Assembly: GCA_963585895.1 (NCBI GenBank) | Contig: OY757921.1 | Location: 84,063,439-84,127,438, forward strand | DNA from: Sepioteuthis lessoniana | Taxonomy: Eukaryota > Mollusca > Cephalopoda > Myopsida > Loliginidae | DNA: 64,000 nucleotides | Direction: 5' to 3' | Shown: positions 50,726-61,070 of the stretch, in pieces | Position numbering within the stretch: position 1 is the first letter of the stretch | Layout of the letters: each line of letters opens with the position of its first letter | Made by a program: the position numbers and the translations under genes | The notes under the pieces: model-generated | What the model saw: only the letters and a program-made list of their open reading frames with translations | Database searches by the model: none | Told to the model about the DNA's origin: nothing

Positions 50726-51855
50726 ATAGTATTCTTCTTTGGTTACGATTATAAGCGTCTTATGTTTAAGAGAGATTCACCAGCTGTTGAAAATCTGTAC
50801 CTATTGACCTTCATCCGAGAAACAAAGTCAGCAGGTTACATTAAAACCGCAATGAAACTAGATTTTATTCGACTATGCAATAATGTTTATGCTTTTACGT
50901 GAATGAACAGTAACTCTTGAAAACGCACAATTTTATGCAAGTTTCTAAAGTTTATTTTTCGTTTAAGTATTCAAGAACCAAAATGAGCCATAAAAATCAT
51001 ATAATATGAGCCAATATAAAACTGTCATGTTTCTAATTTCGAATACATTTGACTTTTCTTTCATAAGATCTTTTTTTAGTGGTTGCCGTTATTTTGAGCA
51101 CAGATTCAAACTGACAGTGAAAATAACAACTTTACAGATAATATTCATATTCATAAGGTGTAAGCCCCCTTCTTTAAAAGTAATTCCACAAATTCATAAT
51201 AATATTGTAATATGATGGAGTACATTGAATATTAAAATTAAAAAAATAATAGGCGATTTTGTTATTCGGAATATGAAAAGTCTTTCTTCAGACTGTTTAC
51301 ATTTTATAGCAGTCCAACGCAAACACGAGGAGAGAGGAAGAACTTGTAAGGGTTTATCATTGTATCTCCTTTGCAACTACCCCCACCAACCTGTCTCTCC
51401 CGCACGCCAACAAAAAGCCAAATTTTCTCTTTGGATTTCAAAACTCTACTCAACAATGGATTCAAAATGATCTCTTCTTATATAATATCTTCTTAATTAT
51501 TGTACCAGCAAGTGATATTTGAACACGTGTCATTAACTTTTATTTAATTCAAATCAATCTAATCCTAATTTGACGACATCCGGCCTCAACAATGATTTGA
51601 AAACACGTCAACCAGGCGATCTAGAAAACAATCTGTCAAACTTGATATCCCGCCACACATGCAAGAATTATACCATATGAACTTTTGCGATGGAGTACAC
51701 TTACACTCAGAGATTTGTAACCAGTTCAAAAACTCAGCAAGCTAAATAACTGATATAATCAATTACCAATAAAAGAATTGTTATGATTAATTACCACTCT
51801 AAATATTTTACAATGTCAAGAATACTTATAACGAAACTAAAATGACTATTTTCAT
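50726..51855. other. Unassigned AT-rich sequence
   Basis: Open frames of 60-81 codons (51006-51470) have no motifs. No repeat family recognised. Confidence 0.4.
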
Positions 51856-51859
51856 CAAT

Positions 51860-52032
51860 AAATAACTTATCTCAAATACAAAATATTCTATATGATCGTG
51901 TACAAAAAAACTCTTTGGAAACACCTATACACAGATGTAAATTTGAACGTGAAAGGAACATGATTAAATAACCTCGAAGCATAAAATAACCCTGCACTTA
52001 CTGACATACTGTTATAATCAATCAATTAATCT
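51860..52032 (+). repeat. LT2 3' end
   Basis: ACAGATGTAAATTTGAACGT, CATAAAATAACCCTGCACTT, ACTGACATACTGTTATAATC and AATCAATTAATC. Confidence 0.75.
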
Positions 52033-52141
52033 CCTCTTAACCCTCTGTTATAAATTAAATAAAACCACTACTGTTTTTTTATAAAGATAAATTTGGCAGT
52101 AAATAAAAAAAAACAAACCAATTAATATAATTTATATCCGC

Positions 52142-52438
52142 TATTAACCCATGTGCCTGTGTTGTAATGATTATCGTCGTAGGAAATGGACACGGCGACA
52201 CGAGTTCAAATCCTGGACCAGGCTGACTGCATTTCACATAGCACTAATACCCTTGGGAAAGGTATGAATCCAATTATTCTCCCTTCAGCTATGGGTAAAT
52301 AGTAGGACTGACAAGGTTCTTCAGCCTTGGTGAGGCAACTAGTCTAGGAGAAAGAAAACTCTGAATTCAAGCCTGTTGAACTCCGCTTAAAAATTGACCT
52401 CGTGTCATATCCTGTTCGAGCAGAGGGGTTGGGTAAAT
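52142..52438 (+). repeat. SINE-B full-length copy
   Basis: Head GTGCCTGTGTTGTAATGATT (A box changed at two positions), B-box-like CGAGTTCAAATCC, middle block, and tail ending GGGTTGGGTAAATAGGAT. ATTAACCCAT and AATAACCCAT flank it as a possible short target repeat. Confidence 0.93.
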
Positions 52439-52539
52439 AGGATCAGTTAATAACCCATAAGAATCAAATAGTTTAAATAGAATTTCTTGTGGCCTAAATT
52501 GATTCTAAATGGAACGGAGTTCTTCGAGAAGGTACCTAC

Positions 52540-53345
52540 TAAAGTAGAATTAATTTTAACAGTGCGTTCCTTATACGTTCATATCTATAATTTTTGGTGT
52601 AGTTCTTTATTTACATGTTTTGCTTTTGTTTAAACACGATCGTATCGATGTAACGTAATGGCCGAGGGATTTCGTTTTATGCCTTTGGGTTTAGTTAGGC
52701 AGAAAACCTTTCAGCTCAGTGCATGGGTTACTTATGTGCAACATTAACGCAGGTGTTCACGCGCGCGCACAGAGCGGACGTGTCACTCAGAGATGTCACT
52801 ATAGCACAGATGGGAAACGTGGCTACAGAGTGCGGGTGACGTCACGCACCGGAAACGCGCGGGAGATTTTGGGGATTTTGAAAAAGTCAGTTAGTTGAGT
52901 TAGGTTCTGCCTCGGGAGAAGACGGTTGACTTTCGCTTGCTCGCAGAAGCCAGGCCAGTGGCATTGTGTCGGGCACGCACGTGTTGGTGGGGTGGCAGAT
53001 GGAAAAGCCAGAATAGAAAGAATGTGTATCTCTCTCCTTATGTCGAAGAACCTTTAAACTCAAAGGTAATAAAAAGTTTCGTACCTGAACTAAGAAGTCG
53101 TAAGTGTTTTTCGTATTTCGAGATTCCTATGTTCTATGTATATATGTTATGAAAATTCTATGTACGTTTCACACATATGCGTATCATGGGTATGGTACAT
53201 CGAGAATGAATATTTCTTATTCAGATCTATTGGAATAATTGATAGAACCCCAACAGGTTCTATCACACCGGGTAAGAGTCGACCTAAAGGTAATAGCAAT
53301 GAAAGAGTACTTCACACTTACTTGATATTCAGAAATAGTCCATTT
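52540..53345 (-). repeat. LT2 repeat split by a solo LTR
   Basis: 52540-52645 has the TTTTAACAG...CGTTCATATCTATAATTTTT stretch. 53221-53345 resumes with TAGAACCCCAACAGGTTCTA and AAGGTAATAGCAATGAAAGA. The LTR-like unit sits between with its own 4-bp target repeat. Confidence 0.7.
52649..53199. mobile_element. Solo LTR-like element, copy 2
   Basis: 551-bp unit beginning TGTAAC and ending GGTACA, flanked by TCGA at 52645-52648 and 53200-53203. Related along its whole length to 22082-22616, with small length differences, so the two insertions are of one family but not identical in age or source. No internal region is present. TGACGTCA is at 52837-52844. Confidence 0.78.
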
Positions 53346-53519
53346 AGTGTGCTAACTTATTCCTCATTTTAAGATAGAAATCCTATTTCTCTCGCTTTCT
53401 CTTTCTCTCTAATAGAATTTACTTGTATAATAAAATTACTTCATCATCATTACCACCAACATCATATTCACAAGGCGAGCCAGCAGTACGTATTCACTTG
53501 ATTCTCTCTCGCAATCCAT

Positions 53520-53652
53520 TCCTATCGGCGATCGCACAAGGGCTTGACCATAAAATGCAATTTAGTGTCATATTCACCGCGCATTCTTTTTTAAATGTAA
53601 GGGATCTTATCCCCAGCAGTCCGTAATCTTAGCCGTGCAGACAGGGCAAAGT
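53520..53652 (-). repeat. LT fragment (5' region)
   Basis: ATGCAATTTAGTGTCATATT, GGATCTTATCCCCAGCAGTC, and GCCGTGCAGACAGGGCAAA at the 5' end. Confidence 0.7.
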
Positions 53653-53679
53653 AAGAAATGAAAATTTGAGGATATGTTT

Positions 53680-53934
53680 TTCTTTCTTTCTTTCTACATA
53701 GATGGTATCTCAACAGATTGATATTGACAGATATATATATATATAGGATCAGTGTAACACGGGAAAATAGATATAAACTGCTTGGGACTGATCAATAAAT
53801 AGATAGAGATGTACTGCTCGGGACCAACGGATAGATAGGTAGATAAATATGTATTGCTAAGGACCAATAGATAGATAGATATGAATTGCTTAGGATAGAT
53901 AGATAGATAGATAGATAGATAGGAATACCCAATA

Positions 53935-53979
<45 letters not shown>

Positions 53980-54045
53980 TATATATGAGTACTAATCGGC
54001 ATACCTAGAGATACGAACATATATATATATATATATATATAGCAA
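53680..54045. repeat. (TTTC)n, (GATA)n and (TA)n with a degenerate minisatellite
   Basis: Between 53760 and 53920, units of roughly 50 bp carry ACTGCTYGGGACYRA next to GATAGATA runs. (TA)n runs are at 53728-53742, 53938-53977 and 54019-54040. The minus-strand Ile/Tyr-rich open frame is an artefact. Confidence 0.85.
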
Positions 54046-54059
54046 GCTAGCTAGATTGA

Positions 54060-54268
54060 TTTCGGTTTCAGTTTCTTTGTTTAATGGAACATCAATTTCC
54101 GTGGGTTATTTAATGACAAGGATATATTTAAAGAACTTTTTTCTTGAGGGTATGATGGGATTAATATATTCCGCAATGGTATTTGGCCGAAATCGAACGC
54201 AATTTCATACTCGCTTACTATGATGTCATAGTCCAGTACATTACACACTACACCACGGGAACTCCTTT
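54060..54268 (-). repeat. SINE-A, diverged
   Basis: TTTCTTTGTTTAATGGAACA, then TCAATTTCCGTGGGTTATTT, CCGCAATGGTATTTGGCCGA, and head (reverse of CCCGTGGTGTAGTGTGTAAT). Confidence 0.83.
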
Positions 54269-54269
54269 C

Positions 54270-54635
54270 AGAAGGGTAGACAGATAGACTGATTAAGGAC
54301 CATAACTAAGTATACCCTAATAGTTTGTTTTTTTTTAAATAAAAATGTATTTTCTTCGAAAACAAAGATATAAGAATGGCATTATTTCAAATAGAACCTT
54401 ATATCCAATCAAAACATTATTTATGACTAAATTCTTTGGCACTGAAAATCTTTCACGAAAAATTGGAAAATTTAGCAGACCCCAAATAGTTATACCCATT
54501 CTATATTTCATTTTTTGTTAATTAAGTGTTGCAATTTTCTTTTTGGTTAAAAGTTCTCATTTGGGGAATAAATGATATCTTAGTATTTATCATTTGATTA
54601 TTCTGCTAAAAATTATAAAATACTAGCATTTTGGT
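54270..54635. other. Unassigned AT-rich sequence
   Basis: No supportable feature. Confidence 0.4.
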
Positions 54636-54639
54636 TTCG

Positions 54640-54963
54640 AAAATGTTTAACAAGTCCTACGGTCAACATCCCACAAGACACCAACTATACGGCCACTTGC
54701 CTCCCATCACGAAAACTATACAAGTTAGACGAACCAGACACGCAGGACACTGCTGGAGAAGCAAGGACGAACTCATCAGTGATGTATTCCTATGGACCTT
54801 CGCATATGGCCAAGCAAAAGCAGGACGACCAGCTCGAACATACATACAGCAGTTATGTGAGGATACGGGATGTAACCCTGAAGACCTGCCAAAAGCGATG
54901 AATGAGAGGGAGAAGTGGCTAGAGAGGGTCAGGGATATCCGTGCCGGCGGCACGACTTGATGA

Positions 54964-54975
<12 letters not shown>
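54640..54975 (+). pseudogene. RTE-like LINE C-terminus, open to its stop
   Basis: One open frame: FNKSYGQHPTRHQLYGHLPP, ITKTIQVRRTRHAGHCWRSK, DELISDVFLWTFAYGQAKAG, RPARTYIQQLCEDTGCNPED, LPKAMNEREKWLERVRDIRA, GGTT and stop. It is the best-preserved copy of this LINE end in the window, strongly 5'-truncated. The 3' end TGATGATGA runs into (TA)n. Classed as RTE-like by overall motif order; another APE-type clade is possible. Confidence 0.85.
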
Positions 54976-55000
<25 letters not shown>

Positions 55001-55270
55001 TGTTACTCTTATATATTTTTTATTGAAAGTTAAACTTCTTCTAGACCAAAGCTGCTAGCATTTTAATATTTCTTGCGGGATAATCAAACGATATGTACTT
55101 GGATATCATTTATATGCTCCCCTACCCCTGTAGAGTTGAGCTCTCTGGTAAGGGCAGTAATGGTTGCCACTAGCGTAATGCAAGGCTCTTCAAATGAATT
55201 GAACTCTCGGTAGCCGTTAAGTGGATATATGTAAACAAATGTGATACATAAGCATTTAAATTTCCTTCGC
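54976..55270. other. (TA)n then unassigned sequence
   Basis: (TA)n at 54965-54998; the rest holds nothing supportable. Confidence 0.5.
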
Positions 55271-55271
55271 T

Positions 55272-55442
55272 TGCGCTGGTTTCCTCGTGGCTGAGGGGTA
55301 GAATCTTGGATTGGCGTTTCAGTCAGCCAAGTTTCGATCCCAGCTTCGAGAATCTAGCCTGTCTAGATACACTGAAGAGTTCTGATAGAACGAAATAGAT
55401 CTGTCTGTGGATGACAATATATATATATATATATATATATAT
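55272..55442 (+). ncRNA. SINE-H: tRNA-like head joined to a hammerhead-like ribozyme
   Basis: The head has an A-box-like TGGCTGAGGGG (55288-55298) and a B-box-like GTTTCGATCCC (55331-55341), the spacing of an internal Pol III promoter. A hammerhead-like fold follows: outer stem I TGTC/GACA, an inner stem I with wobble pairs, CTGAAGA (55372-55378) in place of CTGATGA, stem II GTTCT-GAT-AGAAC (55379-55391), GAAA (55392-55395), a short stem III and cleavage triplet GTC (55403-55405), then TGTGGATGACAA. A (TA)n tail ends it (55418-55442). One core base is changed here. The other copy (17922-18015) has that base intact but a different core change. A tRNA-promoter plus hammerhead layout is known from schistosome SINE-like satellites; the homology is by design, not sequence. 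Confidence 0.72.
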
Positions 55443-55444
55443 GA

Positions 55445-55735
55445 AAACCTTAAAATATAGATATCAGTCACGGATGGATATAGATAAAAGCCTTATAGAG
55501 ACAGACATATAGAACATTGTGTTGAAGCCATATTTACAGAATCATGGTAGCCTTAACATTAGAGAGCTTGAAGAATGCGTGAAAAATACCGATGATTTGC
55601 ATCGTAAGAATTTTAGATTTTGGTCTACGTTCTTCCTCACTCTCAATTATGAACTGAACCAAGTCCTCAAGGGAGTTAACAGTTAATTAAATTGTAGGAA
55701 TAGATAGATATGATTTAGTTTCAGGTGTGCAGACC
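55445..55735. other. Unassigned AT-rich sequence
   Basis: No supportable feature. Confidence 0.4.
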
Positions 55736-55764
55736 TATATAAGCAATTTCAAATATATAGCTCG

Positions 55765-55859
55765 ATTGATCGGTCGATCGATCGATAGATAGATAACCAC
55801 TGACTGAAAAGATGTGAAATGACTGTGATATTTGGATATGAAAAGATTGATATATATTA

Positions 55860-55900
<41 letters not shown>

Positions 55901-56016
55901 CAGATACTAAGAAAAATTAACAGGTATGGATTTATAGATAGATATTCACTGACTGCAATAGACACGAATCGACTGAAACAGGCAGACACACAGATAGATA
56001 GATAGATATGAACAGA

Positions 56017-56068
<52 letters not shown>

Positions 56069-56105
56069 TTATCAGATGTGTGTGTGTGTGTGTGTGTGTG
56101 TGTGG
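55765..56105. repeat. (GATA)n, (GA)n(GACA)n, (TA)n(GA)n and (TG)n cluster
   Basis: Microsatellites at 55770-55795, 55857-55900, 55990-56010 and 56022-56104. The ATAGATAGATATGAACWGACTG text recurs between them, giving a loose minisatellite. Confidence 0.85.
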
Positions 56106-56109
56106 ATAA

Positions 56110-56690
56110 AATGAACTGAATGAGAAAGAGAAATATGGAATGTCTCAGATTTGCACATATAAAAAAAGCTTCTATAGACAGACAGAATGATACAGAAAAA
56201 CAGTTACAAATATTTTAAGTGAAACCATTTTGAGTGAAAAGCGTAAAAAAGTGAAAAATAAATCTATTACCAATTATGTTTCAGCAGGAAGTCAAACACA
56301 TACCTGAAAAGATAAGAAAAAGAAAGATTATTTCACTTCATTTGTGATTTGTAAAAGGAAAAAAAACAAACAAAATTATACATAATAACGCTAAGAAAGC
56401 AATTAAATCAAGTCGGAGAAAACAGGAAACAGAACTGCTCCGAATTTAATAAGAACCAGTTATTCTAAGCGTAAATGAAGCGATGGGAACTGGTCCAATA
56501 AAGTGTTAACAGACGGTTTGATCAGTGGCGTATGCGAAGCAACAGTGATTTTTGTGGCATGTAAACTCGTCTGGCTTCTTTCATGCATAAAACTTGGGAA
56601 AGTGTGTACATCGTACGTGTATACGAACAGTTTATGCGTAAGTAAATTTTTTGCACAAGATTATATATTGTAAAATATTTTTGTTTGATA
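56110..56690. other. Unassigned AT-rich sequence
   Basis: No supportable feature. Confidence 0.4.
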
Positions 56691-56699
56691 CAAATAATC

Positions 56700-56860
56700 T
56701 ACAAATAAATCGTTTGGATCTACAGATAGGACCAAAACAATTCCTGCTACTCTGAGTCATGGCAACTCTAATTTCTTCCTGAGCTCCTGAATTGAAGCTT
56801 AACCATGGGGGATACAGTCAGCATATTATAATCTTCATCAACAAGGCTAAAAATCATTTT
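56700..56860 (-). repeat. LT fragment
   Basis: GGATCTACAGATAGGACCAA, TGCTACTCTGAGTCATGG, and CTTAACCATGGGGGATACAG in LT order; diverged. Confidence 0.55.
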
Positions 56861-56864
56861 GGTT

Positions 56865-57300
56865 TAAATAACAGAACTGAAAAAGTCTCGATGAAGCAGG
56901 GGTTCAAATCCTTGGAACGTTTTAAAATAATAATAAAGTTTTGAAATTAGTAATATATCAATAATATACTTTCATCACAATGTTATTTGAAAATTGAGTA
57001 GTGTTTGAAGCACAGTTAAAAAATGACATTACAGATCGTGGCTAAGTACGTCATCGTCTAAAAGTAGTTCTTAAAAATATTCGGCCCAGCCAAGGAATTT
57101 TTTAAAAAATGCGAAGAACATGGCTGCCTTCTTGAATCTTCATGGTAAGAGCAAGCCAGCTAAGCTTACCTCATTTTATTGGAGAGCACCTAATGCAGCA
57201 GGTGGGTTGTATCTGAGATGCCAGGATGACATGCCAAACACATTTGCATGAGAGATGTCTATTCACCCAGTAAATGCAATGTGTGTCTTTGGCTACCTGT
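56865..57300. other. Unassigned sequence
   Basis: No supportable feature; part may belong to the LINE fragment further right. Confidence 0.35.
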
Positions 57301-57304
57301 GTGT

Positions 57305-57372
57305 CAGACTTAATTGGCCTTCGAGCTTTTGACCTTGTATCAAGTCCTGTCTGGTGGGAGGCAGTGACAAAT
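57305..57372 (+). repeat. SINE-C tail fragment
   Basis: TTAATTGGCCTTCGAGCTTT, TGACCTTGTATCAAGTCCTG, and TCTGGTGGGAGGCAGTGACA: the last 68 bp only, a strongly 5'-truncated copy. Confidence 0.9.
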
Positions 57373-57404
57373 ACATACCTGGATGTCAGACCACTCTCAA
57401 GTCA

Positions 57405-57630
57405 ACCAATATTTTTCATTGGTGAAGTAAGGACAAACTCAAAAGCAATGTTTTTCTATGGTCTCCAACACATGGACATACCAGTGTTGGCTGACCAGCA
57501 AAAAATTACATTCATCATCTCTTTGCAGATACTAGGTACCCTCTTGACGACTTACAAGAGTAAAGTTTGATAGGGACAGAAGCAAGAGGGAGTCGAGGGA
57601 ATCTGTGCTGTCAACACATCTTGATGAGGA
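57405..57630 (+). pseudogene. RTE-like LINE C-terminus fragment
   Basis: Frames include GEVRTNSKAMFFYGLQHMDI, then GRPA-like and YIHHLCEDTG-like stretches, and a final DRDRSKRESRESVLSTH with GATGAGGAGG 3' end. Several frame changes. Confidence 0.68.
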
Positions 57631-57879
57631 GGAAGATGGTATGGAGGGAGTTCGCTGAAAAGTTTATAAGTTGACCAAGATACATTCAGGGAATGTGTCC
57701 AAATGAGGTTTATTTTTTTAATATAGTACCCGTTGCAATCCACACACCTTTTCTATTAGCAACTTGGTGCATGAACAGTATTGTTAAAAAAAGTCATGAA
57801 CAGTAGATATGCCGTTATCGTATGGGCTGTTCAGTCAATGAACTTTTCAGTCCCTTATCTTATATATATTATATATACG

Positions 57880-58350
57880 TCAGGGATCTATCCGATAAGA
57901 TAAAACGCATTTTTTTCCTAGCAGCTGTTGTGTTAATACCACTATATGGATGCACCATAGGGACGCTGACTAAGCGTATGGAGAAAAAGCTTGACGGCAA
58001 TTGGACAACAAGAATGCTACGAGCTATATGGAATAAATCATGGAAGCAACATCTCACAAAACAGCAGCTATACGGCCACCTACCTCCCATCTCTAAAACC
58101 ATCCAAATTAGACGAACCAGACTGCGGGACACTGCTGGAGAAGTAAGGACGAACTCCTAAGGGATGTACTCGTGCGGACCCCATCACACGAAAGAGCAAG
58201 TATTGGGCGACCAGCTAGTACCTATCGCCAACTGTTCTGTACTGATACAGGATATGGCTTGGAAGACTTACCGGGCGTGATGGGTGATAGGAACGAATGG
58301 CGAGAGATGGTCAAGGAAATCCATGCTAGAGGCGTGCCATGATTATGATG
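57880..58350 (+). pseudogene. RTE-like LINE C-terminus fragment
   Basis: DLSDKIKRIFFLAAVVLIPL, YGCTIGTLTKRMEKKLDGNW, RMLRAIWNKSWKQHLTKQQL, YGHLPPISKTIQIRRTRL; then, in other frames, ERASIGRPASTYRQLFCTDT and GDRNEWREMVKEIHARGVP. It reaches the same C-terminal end as 54640-54975 and starts about 60 residues further upstream. A few frame changes. Confidence 0.82.
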
Positions 58351-58354
58351 ATAT

Positions 58355-59025
58355 ATACGTATTTCTCTTGATATATTTTTTGCGCATTACAAACATTGTA
58401 TGATTTTTGTAGGATTAAGAAGTTTTAATGTATCAACGGAGAAGACTATTAATGTGCCTCGATCTGTTGATAACAAAATGCAATATCTTACAATCTCATT
58501 TAATCTAATAAAGACGTCTATTCTTAGTGTCTGAATTTATAGAATGAAACAATTAATTCATCCTTCGTTTATCAGACACTTAGATAGACGACACCTAAGG
58601 CCACTTATTTGGCCAGCATTGATTACTTTTCGGGTTATGTCACTTGAATAATCAAGCTGGGCTTAACATTCGAAGGCTCTAATAGCTTTGTTCCTACCAA
58701 AGATAAATTAATGAAATCACGCATATAGAAGTCATTAACCGCGCTACTGGCGGATACAACCAAATGGTTGTTTAAGGGATCTAATAACTGGAGAAGAGAC
58801 GTGTTTGTTATTATTGTTATTGAGCAATTCACGTAAAAAAGAGATGACGTTAAGATGAATGTGTACGAATACTTGATCAGTGGTTTTTAACGAAATACAA
58901 GTTTGTGCAAGTGCATCCCCTTCCGTTGTAACCAGACTTGGCTTCGTGCAGAGTGACCTTCGAACAATGGAAGGTTTATTGGAATCAGTTTTTTTTTTCT
59001 AAGTCAGTAAATACAACTTCAGTCT
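58355..59025. other. Unassigned AT-rich sequence
   Basis: No supportable feature. Confidence 0.4.
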
Positions 59026-59029
59026 TAGT

Positions 59030-59612
59030 TTGGTTTGGTTAGGTTTGGTTTTATGGCATATAAACCTTTGTAGGTTATTTAATGCCAAATCCGTAATATA
59101 CATACATAAAATATATGATTTCAAAACACATTTTCTCGATAACATTTTGAAATAAGCCTGGGCTTATTTTTTCACAGTTAAATAGTATCCCTCCTTTCTA
59201 TCTAATACAAATTGTTCTGTTAACTATTTATCATTTGTTTACACACAGTTAAATGTTTTCAAGTATTGCTATTTAACACTAACAGTTCAATTAAACGTCA
59301 ATCATTTGTTTACACGCTGTTAAATGATCAAACAGTTCAATTTCAAACAATTCAGTTTAGTATAAGTCATTTCTTTGCACTCAGTCTAGATGTTAAAGTA
59401 CACAGTTTAACTGTCAAACAGTTGTATTTGACCCATTTGATAGGACCCTATCAGTTGCTATCACTCAAGGTCACAGTGGACCCAGGAAGCGATAACAGTG
59501 AAGGAGTACACTACATTACCCAAAGCCTCAGATTTATTAGGACACTCATTGAGAGAGTCTTACCCCTGTGCAAAGATGCAGTCAATGTATTCTACAGCCC
59601 CAGGTGACTTGG
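59030..59612 (-). repeat. LT repeat mixing LT1 and LT3 units
   Basis: (AACC)n-type tail TTGGTTTGGTTAGGTTTGGT, hairpin TTTTATGGCATATAAACC, two 66-bp LT3 units (CATTTGTTTACACACAGTTA), then LT1-type CAATTCAGTTTAGTATAAG, and the 5' end CAGCCCCAGGTGACTTGG. Confidence 0.9.
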
Positions 59613-59754
59613 TTCTTCAGTTTTGGTACTTTTCTGTACACACATCTTATATCTTATGATCTAATTACATAAAAATGTCAAGCATTCCTCTGGCAGCTTG
59701 TCACTCTGACCATTTCGATGATCGTAAATTCAAATCTCACAAGGAGTGCTTATT

Positions 59755-60212
59755 GCAAATACAACAGCTCAAGCCGTCTATCTGCCGCAGAGCCTTTGGA
59801 TTTGGGGGCTGTGGATACTCCTTGATTGTCATCCATTCCAGGTTCGCTCTGGGCCGGAGTGGTAGAACCTGAAAGGGTTCGATCATAAGTCAAATTGAAC
59901 TGTTTGAAATTTAAACTGAGTGTAAATAAACGACTGATGGTAAATTGAATTGTTTGAAATATAACTGTTTGATCATTCAGCTGTGTGTAAACAAATGACT
60001 GATGTTTAATTGTTAGTGATGCATAGCAATATTTGGAACAATTCAACTTTGTCGACTTATTCTAAATTGAATTGTTTGAAATAGAACTGTTTGATCACTT
60101 AACTGTGTATCTACAAAATCTGTTTACAAATCATTTATATAATATATATGTAAAAGCAGGATTTGGCATTAAATAACAAACAATAGTTGATACGCCATAA
60201 ACCAAAACACGT
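59755..60212 (+). repeat. LT repeat, inverted relative to its neighbour
   Basis: GTCATCCATTCCAGGTTCGC, GGGCCGGAGTGGTAGAACCT, LT3-type ACAAATGACTGATGTTTAAT, LT1-type TAAATTGAATTGTTTGAAAT, hairpin remnant GGCATTAAATAACAAACAAT and AGTTGATACGCC. Confidence 0.88.
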
Positions 60213-60214
60213 AT

Positions 60215-60730
60215 CAAAGAGAGAAGAAAGAAAGAAAGAAAGAAAGAAGGGAAGAAAAAAAGAAAGACAGAGACAATGACCAAGTGAAGCATTTAAGACT
60301 CAAAATAAAGAAGGCAACTTGTTCAAACGAAAAGAAAGAAGAATGAAAGAAAGAAAGAAAGAAAGAAAAGAAAGTACAAACGAACGAAAGAAAAAAAGAA
60401 AGAAAGAAAGAAAAAATAGATGAAAGAAAGAAAGAAAGAAAGAATGGCCAAGGGACGCATTTAAGACCCAATATAAAGAAGGCAACATGTTCAAACGAAA
60501 AGAAAAAAAGAACGAACGAACGAACGAACGAAATAAATAAATACGGAAAGAAAGAAAGAAAGAAAGAAACTATGACCAAGTGAAGCATTTAAGACTGAAA
60601 ATGAAGACGGCAATGTGTTCAAACGAAAAGAACGAAAGAAAGAAAGAAAAAAAGAAAGTACAAACGAACGAACGAAAGAAAGAAAAGAAACGAAAGAAAG
60701 AAAGAAGGGACGAAAGAAAGAAAGAATTTT
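60215..60730. repeat. (GAAA)n minisatellite with a 57-bp core repeated three times
   Basis: The core (GACCAAGTGAAGCATTTAAG, ACTCAAAATAAAGAAGGCAA, CTTGTTCAAACGAAAAG) at about 60278, 60446 and 60573 alternates with (GAAA)n/(GAAC)n runs. Phe/Ser-rich minus-strand open frames are artefacts. Confidence 0.92.
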
Positions 60731-60879
60731 TGAATGAATTTTCCGTAAGCGAAAAAAATTGCGCTACTTTTTGTTTCTTCAAGATGCTTTCAGACACGGT
60801 TGGTTTCGCCTCACCCTTTTGCTTCATGCAACACTGTCTCCACCCTATCAGTGGGACTTAGAATACTTACAACAGATAA

Positions 60880-61050
60880 GACTTCCCCCCAAATAGGATA
60901 CCCTGGTTATAACACTAAACTGCGTCTGTTTTGAAGCGCTTAGGTGTGTAGAGTTACCTCTTACTTGCTATTACTCTCAGTTCCATTTTCACCTGAAGAG
61001 GTAGAACCTGTAAGGATCCTATCAATTGGTCAAAATGATCGATATGAAAA
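60880..61050 (+). repeat. LT2-like fragment
   Basis: ACCCTGGTTATAACACTAAA, CTGCGTCTGTTTTGAAGCGC, CTATTACTCTCAGTTCCATT and AACCTGTAAGGATCCTATCA. Confidence 0.7.
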
Positions 61051-61070
61051 TTAATAGTATTACAAAGAAA

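Noticed and set aside
53694-54020. 108-codon minus-strand open frame
   Set aside because: Translation of (GATA)n and (TA)n repeats.
55275-55350. Possible tRNA gene
   Set aside because: Promoter boxes are present, but the sequence continues into the hammerhead-like tail and I could not close an acceptor stem.
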